In this document: positions 17,801-25,927 of the stretch, piece by piece
How the letters are laid out: the number at the start of each line of letters is the position of its first letter
How positions within the stretch are numbered: position 1 is the first letter of the stretch
IMG/VR virus record: IMGVR_UViG_3300046542_000248
Coordinates: 182,902-246,901 of that record
Length of the DNA: 64,000 nt
DNA from: a virus
Strand: one strand, 5' to 3'
Position numbers and translations under genes: made by a program
Notes under the pieces: model-generated
The model's database searches: none
What the model was told of the DNA's origin: nothing
Seen by the model: the letters and a program-made list of their open reading frames with translations, nothing else

Positions 17801-18646
17801 ACTGAAAGCAATAAGCTTAAGCTTATCAATATCATTGCTACAGTTCTTACTGAAGCTATCTCAAGATCTCTTCAGAAGTTTGAAGAGATTACGAATACTA
17901 CTAATACACCACTTGGAACTTATGCATTTAAGAATGAATTCTACTTCACATCACTACTGGTTGGTGAGGGTAAGAAGAGATATCTTTCTAACTACAAACT
18001 CCAAGAAGGTAAGTATTTCCCTAATGGTATTACAGACGTTAAAGGTTTTGATTTCTTGAAGATCTCCGCTGCTCCAGAAAGACTGCGGAAAGAGATTGAA
18101 TCAATTATCTTTAAACATATTGTATCTGATAAGGTAAACATTCAAAAAGCTCTTAAGAAGTTCCTTAAACTTGAGGACTCAATCAGAGCTAGTCTGTTAG
18201 AAGGAGATAAAGAACTCTTAAATATCTCTAAGGTTAATACAATGGATGCTTATGCTGATCCATTTAGTATTGGTCAATTTAAAGCAGCGTACATCTGGAA
18301 TACAATCTATCCAGATAAGGAAATTCAATTCCCTGCTGTAGTTAATTTGATCAAAGTTGATATTGCATCTGCTAAAGATATTGCTGTATTGGCTATCGAG
18401 GATAAAGAATACTTTGATATCCTAGTAGATCTGTTAAAGACACATGAGATGAGAACTGGAATTACACAAATTGCAGTACCACTCGATCAAGAAGTGCCAG
18501 AATGGTTGTTAAAGATAATGGATGTTGAAACTATGGTTCAGAAGTATATGAATCTAGTTGAACCTATTCTTGACTGTCTGGGTATTAAATCTGTATACAA
18601 AACATCCACGGGTCGATACATCTCAAATATCGTAGACGTAGGATAA
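14825..18646 (+). CDS. family B DNA polymerase with 3'-5' exonuclease
   Basis: 1273 residues. Exonuclease: ExoI FDIE (D179, E181), ExoII NMPFD, ExoIII YNITD. Polymerase: motif A DLDAAAMYP from D529, motif B RKKIFANSEYG (753-763), motif C DTDS (955-958). All catalytic Asp are present. The motif B to C distance is about 190 residues against roughly 55-70 in T4 or RB69 polymerase, so about 130 residues are inserted in the palm/fingers region; they are helical and charged. The N-terminal 170 and C-terminal 300 residues are also longer than usual. Replicative polymerase of the phage. ATG follows GGAAAGGGCG. Confidence 0.96.
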   Translation: MADSGLLLPKPVLTLPEGKDNVLITNVQYMKSRKLDNGSYSDDKLYVVYRDFDTNKKNLQIISNPTTNYYTTKPEYRDDFKTQREFMNLDQVEMQESLYKNIHRDLFNMLKKDQRSQEDRDVKMVIERAQELGRWSAIKESNKWRHAYFSDTDILDYSYITANLHYKPQETILTKSYFDIETDILGRSRFDIDRGRAPIWAMTMIYDYDINLNKKCKPKVFTFLLRDHKRYPQQKKFEEQMDKFIDRVHEECDHKYGVADYHVMIFDDEAEMLYKMFQIQHLMKPDFTGIWNMPFDLLTLHKKAQYLGIPPEILFSHPDFKEAWCHYHLDERYKNDFKNRGDNFNCLSYTKYTDQMMGYAARRKGGKDYGSNGLDNIAKIELKEGKRKWDRSSTNTINSPIEEYFNAVLYNITDVWLLAGIERKTGDIDDQFYKGYDAGTRFDKANRQTVALKNLWSLGYFEQGYVMGNNINADYISEYGAQQAEVVIDEDDEEKLKGALVGNPLNLNRTGEKIFGDKRSDRLFSELLDLDAAAMYPNNKLKNNIARSTQYGRLIIRGKVSHLEYGLTPALRGGEFVDDYETQDWIKLGVKWFKLKNIEKYFNEFEDWSKKDRTLIYFKGKNTDVFFDLWSEKMLSIFSIMYPNKKKNLIKSYLKYVYNRDVKDAKATIYNNYDDIEYQTSLLSVIDWIAEVRPILTESGTFFKRHDETGLIPGLIILDNLLKQRKKLKRMALNYKQAGEMDLFRLFDLRQNRKKIFANSEYGVSGAPSAFNYNYHVAQSVTSKGQTLISNAMTLFEDLLTDTLQFYDMNELFHYCDNIITEASKYQDAIILNANKTVKEVLKRLKKKCDNIEKFNEDMVERYLGNVSQEGLNKIFYKNNINQFLSESDYVQKLLRKFVRQTSTFMNPEHPPKRTAGILKEFTNIVLEYCHYNYHYYGRIDRLINSPRNSVPIIDTDSNIITVKDLLDHIKTFVSEDSNRIKIVRKDSEERVTESNKLKLINIIATVLTEAISRSLQKFEEITNTTNTPLGTYAFKNEFYFTSLLVGEGKKRYLSNYKLQEGKYFPNGITDVKGFDFLKISAAPERLRKEIESIIFKHIVSDKVNIQKALKKFLKLEDSIRASLLEGDKELLNISKVNTMDAYADPFSIGQFKAAYIWNTIYPDKEIQFPAVVNLIKVDIASAKDIAVLAIEDKEYFDILVDLLKTHEMRTGITQIAVPLDQEVPEWLLKIMDVETMVQKYMNLVEPILDCLGIKSVYKTSTGRYISNIVDVG

Positions 18647-18657
18647 ACAAAAAGAAA

Positions 18658-18684
18658 AGACTGGGGTCAATTAAGCCCCAGTCT
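18658..18684. terminator. terminator between convergent polymerase and holin-like genes
   Basis: 9-bp stem AGACTGGGG / CCCCAGTCT. The minus-strand side continues TTTTCTTTTTG, so it best serves the holin-like gene whose stop lies in the hairpin. Confidence 0.8.
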
Positions 18685-19036
18685 CTTCTACTGTTTCTGT
18701 TTTAGGTATTTCTGTTACTTTCTCTTTCGTCTTCCTAGTAAGCGTAGGAAATCGGGTAGCCAACTCATTGGTATGACTGGCTGTTGCTGACACCAGAATA
18801 CCATTAGCTACCGACAGAAAGTATGTTTGCCATACGTGTAAAGCACTTGGATTGACGTTAATCTGTACAAGAATAAGAATAACGGTTGCCACAAATAGTG
18901 AATAAACATTTGTAGGAACCCATGGTGCAAAACTGCCGAGAAGTCCTTTAGTATAAGCTACAATAAGGAAACAAAGCAGAGATGCTCCTCCAATAGTTTG
19001 GAGGTTTTCAAATGTAAACATTGAATCGCCTGCCAT
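18671..19036 (-). CDS. holin-like membrane protein
   Basis: 121 residues from the ATG at 19036, which follows AAGGGGTGA; an upstream in-frame GTG would overlap that site. Three hydrophobic stretches: GGASLLCFLIVAYTKGLL (about 14-31), VYSLFVATVILILVQI (about 44-60) and a weaker one near 68-88. A charged, Thr/Lys-rich C-terminal tail follows. The FENLQTIGGASLLCFLIVAYTKGLL segment resembles holins of Bacillales phages. It is the only minus-strand gene in this stretch and lies away from the endolysin at 42913. Confidence 0.65.
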   Translation of the reverse strand: MAGDSMFTFENLQTIGGASLLCFLIVAYTKGLLGSFAPWVPTNVYSLFVATVILILVQINVNPSALHVWQTYFLSVANGILVSATASHTNELATRFPTLTRKTKEKVTEIPKTETVEETGA

Positions 19037-19078
19037 ATGATTCACCCCTTAAAAATTATTATATAGGAGTTGATTTAC

Positions 19079-19312
19079 ATGAAATGGAAAGACTCGTTTA
19101 AGAGGTTACAAAAAGTTCAAGAAAATAAGATATTTCTAACTACAATGATTGTCGTTAATTCTATTGATGAATGGGTAATTAATATTCCATTTATGTATAT
19201 TATGGGTATGATATTATTAGCATCATTTGCGGATGATATATTAAATGGTGTTTATGATGACGATGATGAGGACGATGATCGGGATGGTGGAATACCCGTT
19301 ACATCGAGCTAG
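19079..19312 (+). CDS. small membrane protein with acidic tail
   Basis: 77 residues from the ATG at 19079 (TAGGAGTTGATTTAC). A basic N-terminus, one or two hydrophobic segments (FLTTMIVVNSI, INIPFMYIMGMILLASF) and a DDDDEDDDRD tail. Divergent from the holin-like gene with 42 bases between starts; could be a holin partner or antiholin, which is guesswork. Confidence 0.6.
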   Translation: MKWKDSFKRLQKVQENKIFLTTMIVVNSIDEWVINIPFMYIMGMILLASFADDILNGVYDDDDEDDDRDGGIPVTSS

Positions 19313-19387
19313 AAATATCAATAATAATGTATTATATCTAAAACCAGATATTAGAGATTAATCCCAATTTGCAAAGGAGAATTAACC

Positions 19388-20233
19388 ATGCAGCAAAACA
19401 ATGAGAGAAAACCATCAGTTGAAACTTTCGGGTATAAGAGTATTAATGAAGATACTCAAACCTGTTTGGCGGTAAGATATTTCGAAAGAACTGCCGCTAT
19501 CGGTATCCATCTTCCAGTTAAAGACGGGAACAAAAGTTACCTTCAATTTGATTATAAAGGTGGAGCAATCGCATATCTACAACCGCGTGATTGTAAAGCT
19601 ATTCACAAGAAAGGTTCCAAAGTTCTCAAGAAGTTTGAAGAAACTGGAGAATTTGAATCTTTCGCTATCGGTCTGAAAAAGGGCTTGATCGAATTCGCAT
19701 CTGCCCGTGACTTGAAGAATAAATTAAAGCACCTTACAGGTGATGTTAATCCAAATGACATTTGTGCAGTTGTTTATCTCACTGGTGATGATAGCAAACG
19801 CTCGAATGAATATTTGGTTCACGTATTCAATCAAGACAAAATCGTTAAAGGATATCAACCGGATAACGGTAGCTATAGCGTTGAATATGAAAATTCCGAA
19901 TTCGATTATTTCCTTGATGCATTGTATGACTTTGCTAAGGCTATGACGAATGGATATGTTCATGCACAAAATCACGAAGATCGTTATTCACAAAAACGTC
20001 TTGAGCAAAATATCTTTATGATGCTGCAAGCATTAAACGTTGATATTTCCAAACCAATGGCTCCTGCTAAAGGTGGAAATAGTGGCGGTTCAAAAGGTAA
20101 CTGGAGTGGTGGCAATTCATTCAATTCCAATCGTGGTGGAGGTCAAAGTCAAGGTCAAGAGATCGAAACTGAGAATCCAACTGATGAGGAATTGGAAAGA
20201 ATCATTGCTCAAATGACTGAAGGCGACGAGTAA
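19388..20233 (+). CDS. putative single-stranded DNA-binding protein
   Basis: 281 residues. A globular N-terminal two-thirds with many aromatic and basic residues, then a Gly/Ser/Asn-rich linker (residues about 221-255) and an acidic C-terminal tip (ELERIIAQMTEGDE). That linker-plus-acidic-tip layout is typical of SSB and gp32 proteins, whose tip recruits replication partners. The gene lies between the polymerase and chaperonin genes. I cannot see an OB-fold signature, so the call rests on architecture and context. Confidence 0.5.
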   Translation: MQQNNERKPSVETFGYKSINEDTQTCLAVRYFERTAAIGIHLPVKDGNKSYLQFDYKGGAIAYLQPRDCKAIHKKGSKVLKKFEETGEFESFAIGLKKGLIEFASARDLKNKLKHLTGDVNPNDICAVVYLTGDDSKRSNEYLVHVFNQDKIVKGYQPDNGSYSVEYENSEFDYFLDALYDFAKAMTNGYVHAQNHEDRYSQKRLEQNIFMMLQALNVDISKPMAPAKGGNSGGSKGNWSGGNSFNSNRGGGQSQGQEIETENPTDEELERIIAQMTEGDE

Positions 20234-20274
20234 CATCGTCCCTTCTTCTTTTTTAACCTGAAAGAGGTGAGCAG

Positions 20275-20961
20275 ATGTTAAAGTTCTATAACGGCGAAGA
20301 GCATCAAAATATTCTTATCCTCAATTATAATACAGTCATTCTTCAATCTGTAGGATTTCTTATGTATGTAAAGAAACATCTTAAAATGGATAATCCGTTA
20401 TCTCATCTTGAAGGTACTGAATTTATAGTTAATGTATTACAATTAGCTAATAAAAACACTGCTAGTATTCTGAACGATCCTACTATAGATGAAGAGTTCT
20501 ACTTTAACTTCATCAAGAAAAAATTTGTAGAAGTTAGTGGAGAATCTCCTATTGGTGCTATGCAATCATACATCACTATCCTACTATCTCAAAACTTTGT
20601 TAATAGAATTCACATTGCTTCTCCAGCAGACGTTGGAATGAAGACTGTGTTTCCTAACATTTCTGATGTTCAGTTTGATATCTTTGATGTGGATGCAATA
20701 GTCGATTATATCAATACTCATAAAATTACTTCTCTGTACATACATGATATAGACCTACTAAAGAAAGTTATCGAACATCCTGATATGGATTCGGAACAAT
20801 TCACGTATCTATTATCAAAGATCGGTTATAACTATCGAGAGATAGAAGATGCCGCATTCTTTAAACTTCCAGAAATCATGGATCTACGAGATGAAAAACG
20901 CTTCTTATTGGGAATAGTAAATCTACTTACCACTGATGAGGCTGAAAGTTTCTTATTATAA
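20275..20961 (+). CDS. unknown protein, 228 aa
   Basis: Start after GAAAGAGGTGAGC. Alpha/beta composition with hydrophobic strands, no membrane segment, no motif I can name. Situated 28 bases before the chaperonin gene, so the two are probably translated from one message. Confidence 0.75.
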   Translation: MLKFYNGEEHQNILILNYNTVILQSVGFLMYVKKHLKMDNPLSHLEGTEFIVNVLQLANKNTASILNDPTIDEEFYFNFIKKKFVEVSGESPIGAMQSYITILLSQNFVNRIHIASPADVGMKTVFPNISDVQFDIFDVDAIVDYINTHKITSLYIHDIDLLKKVIEHPDMDSEQFTYLLSKIGYNYREIEDAAFFKLPEIMDLRDEKRFLLGIVNLLTTDEAESFLL

Positions 20962-20989
20962 AACCAATTCGTAAAGGGGCAATTATACA

Positions 20990-22750
20990 ATGGATCGTCA
21001 ATACTTCCGTCAAAACATTTCTAACCCGCAAACATTTCACGGGACAGTTTCCCATGTATTCGATGTACTTGAAAACACAGTTGGTGCTACATATGGACCA
21101 GGTGGTACTCACAATATCTTCATGATGGGACCTGGAGAACTTAGTTCATCCAAAGATGGGCTTGAGAATTTGACTATGATGAAAATGGACAGCACAATTG
21201 CTCGTACAGTTCATCAAATGGCTATCGAAGTTGCTCAGCGTCAAGCATCCATCGTTGGTGATGGTACAACTTCCGCTGTTCTTATAATGGCTCAAGTGTA
21301 CAAACAGCTTCGTACTTCCAAAGCATTGTGGAATAAATATACATCTTCGACGATTCATAATGCAATGAATCAAATCCAAGATGGTATTATCTCTATGCTT
21401 AAAAACGCTGCATCAAAAATCAATACCGATGAAGAAGCATTCCACCTTGCGTACACTTCAACAGATCGCAATCGTGATCTAGCGGATGTTATCGCAAAGG
21501 TTTACAAAATCACTGAAAACTTTGCTGATACGAATATTATCCTTGACTATAGTGCAACGGAACAAACGTATCATTCCAATAGCAAAGGTCTATCAATCAT
21601 GGGTCGTATGATGAACCAAGCGTTCAATAACTACGATATCGAAACTTGTAAATTGAAAGAAGTTGAAGTTGTCGTAGTTGATGGTGCTGCTACTATCACT
21701 AATGACATCCTTGAATATGCAAATCAATTGAAACTTAGCGGTAAATCCTTGTTGATTATCTGCTCTGGTATTAAGAACGAAAACTTCTATCGTTATATTG
21801 AAGCAGTTGCTCAAAAGCAACCTGCATTCTTGCATAACATGGCAGTAGTATACAGCGATGCTAATACATTGCAAAAGAAAGATACTTACTATGATTTGAT
21901 TAAATCATCTGGCTGCGCAATCCTTGAAGAAGGCGTTGAGCTGAACAGTGAAACAATTCGTGAAATCTCCAAAGGGTATGCTCAAAACGTATTGATCAAA
22001 GACAAGAAAATGACTCTTGCTGGGTTTAACCAAACTCCAGAGTTAGAAACTTGGATTGAATCAATTGCTGCTCAAATTGCAGAGATTCACACAATGAACG
22101 ATAATCCGGAAGTATCCAAAGAAGATGTTCTTCAATCTCAAATGAAGATCAATTCGTTGAAAGCTCGCCATGCTAAACTTAAAGATGGTACTACTACTAT
22201 CTATGTAGGTGGCGAAACTAGTCAACGTAAATCTATTAACTATCGTCTTGTCGAAGATGGTGTTAAAGCGTTACAAGCTGCTTTGAACACTGGTTACTTC
22301 GTAGGGTGTAATACTACTACGATGAATGTTATCTATCAACTTCTGATCAAACAGAAGCAATCTAAGGGTAATCTAGATGATGTTTACGGACAACTTCTAA
22401 CGATTATTCTTACCGCTTACATTAATGTATACAAGAAGTTGGTTACAAACCGTGTAGCAACAGCTACCGAAGAAGCATTCTATCAAATGATTATCAATGA
22501 AAAATGTGCTGATATTATCAAGCCAATGGTTGATGATGTATCAGGTATTGAAGTTGATGTCAAGTATGCTGGAACTCCTGTATTCTGCGTAGTAAATCTA
22601 GCTGATGGTGATGAACTGGCTTCTGTAGTAATCAATCCTGCATCCACTGATACACTTATTGTGGAAAAAGCAATTGATGCTGCCTTGATTCTCGCTACTG
22701 CTAATACAATCATGACCGATGAGCATAATGAATTTGAATCTGTCCTTTAA
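20990..22750 (+). CDS. GroEL-like (HSP60-fold) chaperonin
   Basis: 586 residues. Recognisable chaperonin motifs in order: GATYGPGGTHN (where GroEL has TLGPKGRN), SKDGLENL (TKDGVTV), GDGTTSA with D91 (GroEL Asp87), and RLVEDGVKALQAALNTG with D423 (GroEL Asp398). Both ATP-hydrolysis Asp are kept, so it is probably an active folding ring. The apical domain is strongly diverged. No GroES-like gene is seen nearby; it may work alone, as reported for some jumbo-phage chaperonins, or borrow host GroES. Ribosome site AAAGGGGC; its own terminator follows. Confidence 0.88.
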   Translation: MDRQYFRQNISNPQTFHGTVSHVFDVLENTVGATYGPGGTHNIFMMGPGELSSSKDGLENLTMMKMDSTIARTVHQMAIEVAQRQASIVGDGTTSAVLIMAQVYKQLRTSKALWNKYTSSTIHNAMNQIQDGIISMLKNAASKINTDEEAFHLAYTSTDRNRDLADVIAKVYKITENFADTNIILDYSATEQTYHSNSKGLSIMGRMMNQAFNNYDIETCKLKEVEVVVVDGAATITNDILEYANQLKLSGKSLLIICSGIKNENFYRYIEAVAQKQPAFLHNMAVVYSDANTLQKKDTYYDLIKSSGCAILEEGVELNSETIREISKGYAQNVLIKDKKMTLAGFNQTPELETWIESIAAQIAEIHTMNDNPEVSKEDVLQSQMKINSLKARHAKLKDGTTTIYVGGETSQRKSINYRLVEDGVKALQAALNTGYFVGCNTTTMNVIYQLLIKQKQSKGNLDDVYGQLLTIILTAYINVYKKLVTNRVATATEEAFYQMIINEKCADIIKPMVDDVSGIEVDVKYAGTPVFCVVNLADGDELASVVINPASTDTLIVEKAIDAALILATANTIMTDEHNEFESVL

Positions 22751-22763
22751 TTAGTGGCAGAGA

Positions 22764-22803
22764 ATGGACAATGGATTAATGATATCCATTGTCCATTTTA
22801 TTT
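22764..22803 (+). terminator. strong intrinsic terminator after chaperonin
   Basis: 13-bp perfect stem ATGGACAATGGAT / ATCCATTGTCCAT with a 7-base loop and TTTATTT tail. Because it occupies the apparent N-terminal extension of the next reading frame, it also shows that that gene starts at 22821. Confidence 0.92.
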
Positions 22804-22820
22804 ATGAAGGAGCGGTTGCG

Positions 22821-23465
22821 ATGTTTGATGATCTATTTGAGCAGAGAACTGAGTTACTATTTGAATCTACTGATATGAAGGAAAGTACTGAGCCTGTATA
22901 TGTAATGCTTACTCATACGGGAACTGCACTAAGTACTCTTATTAAAAAGGCTACTGGTGTGCCTTATTCTCATGCATCTATTTCTTTCGATTCGAGTATG
23001 AAATCTATGTATTCAATGGGAAGAAAGTATAAGAAAATTGCATTCGTTGGAGTATTCGTTAAGGAAGATATTAAAGAAGGTTTGTTTAGAGATGTTGCAG
23101 ATAGTGCCACATATAGTTTATATGTGACCTTTGTAACTCCTGAAGAAAAAGAAGCAATGCTTGCTAAGCTCGAAGAACTTTCCTCAATACATTTAACGAG
23201 TAAACTAAAGTATAGCTTTCTTGGCTTGCTTTATAATAAAATGAATATAGCTAAGGATCGTGGCGATAAAAAATTCTGCTCCGAGTTCGTAGCTGTAATT
23301 CTTGAATCTGGTAAGAACTTCTTTAGCAAGCATACAAGTTTGGTTCGTCCTTATGACTATGCTAAACACAAAGAGTTTAAGTTCATCAAAAAAGGTATGG
23401 CACGGAATTATAGCCAAAAAGAAGTTGATGATCGTATTGCTCAAATCAGGATGGTGAATAAATAA
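22821..23465 (+). CDS. permuted papain-fold (YiiX/NlpC-P60-like) cysteine hydrolase with virion-type tag
   Basis: 214 residues from the ATG at 22821 (GAAGGAGCGG site). The His comes first (PYSHASI, H51) and the Cys later (KKFCSEFVAVI, C153), the order of circularly permuted NlpC/P60 proteins such as YiiX/YebB. These cleave peptides, amides or acyl bonds, often at membranes or cell walls. The N-terminus MFDDLFEQ...LLFESTDMKES resembles the N-termini at 58921 and 62303 and carries (L)FE-S sites like the tagged internal-head candidates, so the enzyme may be packaged in the head. The stop overlaps the next start (TAATG). Confidence 0.72.
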   Translation: MFDDLFEQRTELLFESTDMKESTEPVYVMLTHTGTALSTLIKKATGVPYSHASISFDSSMKSMYSMGRKYKKIAFVGVFVKEDIKEGLFRDVADSATYSLYVTFVTPEEKEAMLAKLEELSSIHLTSKLKYSFLGLLYNKMNIAKDRGDKKFCSEFVAVILESGKNFFSKHTSLVRPYDYAKHKEFKFIKKGMARNYSQKEVDDRIAQIRMVNK

Positions 23466-24229
23466 TGGCTGATCTTTCTATTAATCAGTATGTATCAAAT
23501 CCTTTAGGTAAAGGATCTTCTGCTAGTTCTCTAAAGATTATTAAAACTGAATATGATGCTAGGTATGACGCACTCTTAGATATGTATGATGAATTTCAAA
23601 CTCATATTTATAGAAATAAGAATGCATACTACATCCATCTATTAATCCCTTCTGAAACTACTAAAGACTTATCTTATGACGTTGTACTTAAGATTGATAG
23701 AGCGTCTGCTACTAAAGAATCCAATTATATCAATTGGGCTATGAAAGCAATTAGTAACTCCCCTGCATTTGCATTTACCTTTGCTAATACCTTTAAACGG
23801 AATGGAACTTTGATTGAGGAACTTAAATCAATCATTCCTTCTCAGACTGTAAAAGAATTTGCAGAGATTCGTAACCCTCATAAGCTTCCAGGTGTAGATA
23901 AATCTATTTACTATGCTTGTAAGTATATCAAAGAGAGTTACTCTAATATTGATGAGATTGATAAATTTGCATCTGATCTTGACCTGAAGAAGCTTATCAA
24001 AGAGCTTAGAGACTTCAGTGAGATCATGAAAGCCAAAGATATTGATCAAAAGAAAAAGGCTGAAGAAAAGAAAGAACAAAAAGCTCAGGAGAAAAAGGAG
24101 CTTAATGAAAAACTACACAATAGGGAACATGTTATAGGAAAAATTACTACAAAATCTAATTCGAAAACATCAATCAAGGCAGCCACAGCTAAGAAGGCTT
24201 CCAAGGCAAAAAAAGCAAAACGTATATGA
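23465..24229 (+). CDS. unknown protein with Lys/Ala-rich tail
   Basis: 254 residues. Globular N-terminal 190 residues, then a charged helix (KKKAEEKKEQKAQEKKEL) and a basic, Ala/Lys/Ser-rich C-terminus (KAATAKKASKAKKAKRI) that looks like a histone-H1-type nucleic-acid-binding tail. Start codon overlaps the previous stop by one base, so translation is coupled to the cysteine hydrolase. Confidence 0.72.
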   Translation: MADLSINQYVSNPLGKGSSASSLKIIKTEYDARYDALLDMYDEFQTHIYRNKNAYYIHLLIPSETTKDLSYDVVLKIDRASATKESNYINWAMKAISNSPAFAFTFANTFKRNGTLIEELKSIIPSQTVKEFAEIRNPHKLPGVDKSIYYACKYIKESYSNIDEIDKFASDLDLKKLIKELRDFSEIMKAKDIDQKKKAEEKKEQKAQEKKELNEKLHNREHVIGKITTKSNSKTSIKAATAKKASKAKKAKRI

Positions 24230-24243
24230 TATCTATTTCAAAA

Positions 24244-24280
24244 AAGAGAACTGAAGGGAGCAGTTCTCTTAAAATTTTCT
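24244..24280 (+). terminator. intrinsic terminator
   Basis: 10-bp stem AAGAGAACTG / CAGTTCTCTT followed by AAAATTTTCT. Confidence 0.85.
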
Positions 24281-24286
24281 ACGAAA

Positions 24287-24297
24287 TATATATTATT
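24287..24297 (+). promoter_or_regulatory. putative phage promoter, TATATATTATT motif
   Basis: Exact 11-mer, 47 bases before the 504-residue gene and immediately after a terminator. Confidence 0.5.
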
Positions 24298-24343
24298 ATA
24301 TTAGTCATCTATTATCTATTAGAGGGGAAAGTGAACGGGGAAG

Positions 24344-25858
24344 ATGAGAGCTGATGTCTGTAAACCAAATAGGTATCTAACCGAACAAACTAAACTATTC
24401 AGACTGGGAAAGAAGGACACATTCATTTGTGACTTCGAGAAAATGTTTCCCAATATCGAGAAAAAAGGCTTAAACATCTTTTACATCCCTCGTCCTGCAT
24501 TCTATAAGAAGGGAGATTTAATCTGCGATACAATCAATGTATTTATGAACTATTACGATCCAGATCGTGAGTTAATTACCTGCTATATCAATATGAAGGT
24601 TATGACCGACCTGAGTAATCTAACGTATACGTTCAAAAGCTTCATCAACGATATTGTGAACAAGGTATTCAGCAAATCAATGGTGAAGAAAGTTCGAGGC
24701 TTCGTAGAAGAACAATATCGAGTTGACCTTGAAATCTCTACAGACAAAGATGAGAAATACAAGGAAAACCCGTATCAATTTACGAACAAACATGGAAAGG
24801 TATTGATGGCGATCAGTACTGCTATCAAAATTATCATTCCAATTATCTCCCATTACTATTCAGTACGAAAAGACATGGTAGAAGATATGATCATGAAGAA
24901 ATTCTTGTATCACTGCTTCTATGCCTTATTCCCTATCTTCGAGAAAGATGAAGAGGATAGAGATAAGGATATGAATATCTATAACAAGCTTTACGCTACA
25001 GTGGACAAGATTATCGAAAACTCGACTCACACTGATAGTGGTATGTGGAAACGTAATAAGAACAAAGGTATTACGCCTTCCTCAGAAAAGACTCGGATTA
25101 CCAAAATGGTTATCCAAGATCTTCTGTACAAATATGAATTTGATAAGATCCTTATTAACTTGAATTATGTAGGTATCAGAGGTGCTCTGAAATTTACAAT
25201 TGAAGGTAAGGATACTCATGATTATTCAGATATCAATACCAAGCGTTCCGATAGTAAGATGTCCGGTCTGGAACAATTGGAAATGAACGCTGCGAGAATT
25301 GATGAGCGAGATATTATTATCTCAAGTGCGGGTAGTAAGCATAAGATCGAAAAACTTGTAAAGCAATATAAGATTGAGATCAAAGACGAGGACATGAAGT
25401 TCTATGAGAATAATCTTCAGATGTCGTCCACTCAAACTAATATGGTCTTGCAATTCTTTGCTGATGACTTTAAAGGCTTAGAGAATATGAAACTCATTAC
25501 TAGGCAAGACTTCTTTAGACTGATTATCATCTTGAAGGAAGAGTTATATAGAAGAGGATTCCGTGTGGTTCCAAATCTTATTACTGGTCGTCCTTCTAAT
25601 CGTATCAAGGGAAGAAAGATTGGAACCAAGAAATTGGCGAAGATCAAAGCATTCCCACGCTACTATAACTTGATGAAGCAATACAAAGATGTAACTTCAA
25701 GTATCAATGAAGACATCATCATCAAGTACATCGGTACGTTTATCAACAACCCTCTTACATACGTAGATCACCAAAACAAGGCTCTACTTGGAGAGGACAT
25801 CGAGATTAACGAAAATATGATCATTGATGAGACTATCCGTCTGATCGAAATGTTCTAA
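24344..25858 (+). CDS. unknown 504-aa protein
   Basis: Helix-rich with a basic region near residues 410-430 (RPSNRIKGRKIGTKKLAKIK). Segments AISTAIKIIIPIISHYYSV and LLYKYEFDKILI are echoed in the 259-residue product at 29114 (SIATRLVLPMITHYDIME, ALYKFDFDKN), so the two appear to be distant paralogues. More frequent C-ending codons than its neighbours suggest good expression. The GGGGAAG before the ATG is an acceptable ribosome site. No catalytic motif seen. Confidence 0.78.
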   Translation: MRADVCKPNRYLTEQTKLFRLGKKDTFICDFEKMFPNIEKKGLNIFYIPRPAFYKKGDLICDTINVFMNYYDPDRELITCYINMKVMTDLSNLTYTFKSFINDIVNKVFSKSMVKKVRGFVEEQYRVDLEISTDKDEKYKENPYQFTNKHGKVLMAISTAIKIIIPIISHYYSVRKDMVEDMIMKKFLYHCFYALFPIFEKDEEDRDKDMNIYNKLYATVDKIIENSTHTDSGMWKRNKNKGITPSSEKTRITKMVIQDLLYKYEFDKILINLNYVGIRGALKFTIEGKDTHDYSDINTKRSDSKMSGLEQLEMNAARIDERDIIISSAGSKHKIEKLVKQYKIEIKDEDMKFYENNLQMSSTQTNMVLQFFADDFKGLENMKLITRQDFFRLIIILKEELYRRGFRVVPNLITGRPSNRIKGRKIGTKKLAKIKAFPRYYNLMKQYKDVTSSINEDIIIKYIGTFINNPLTYVDHQNKALLGEDIEINENMIIDETIRLIEMF

Positions 25859-25867
25859 CAATAACTG

Positions 25868-25894
25868 GAGATAGACTCGTATAGGGTCTATCTC
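25868..25894 (+). terminator. intrinsic terminator
   Basis: 9-bp stem GAGATAGAC / GTCTATCTC, followed by TTATTACTTT. Confidence 0.75.
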
Positions 25895-25927
25895 TTATTA
25901 CTTTAAAAATATTAGGAGGAATAAGAA

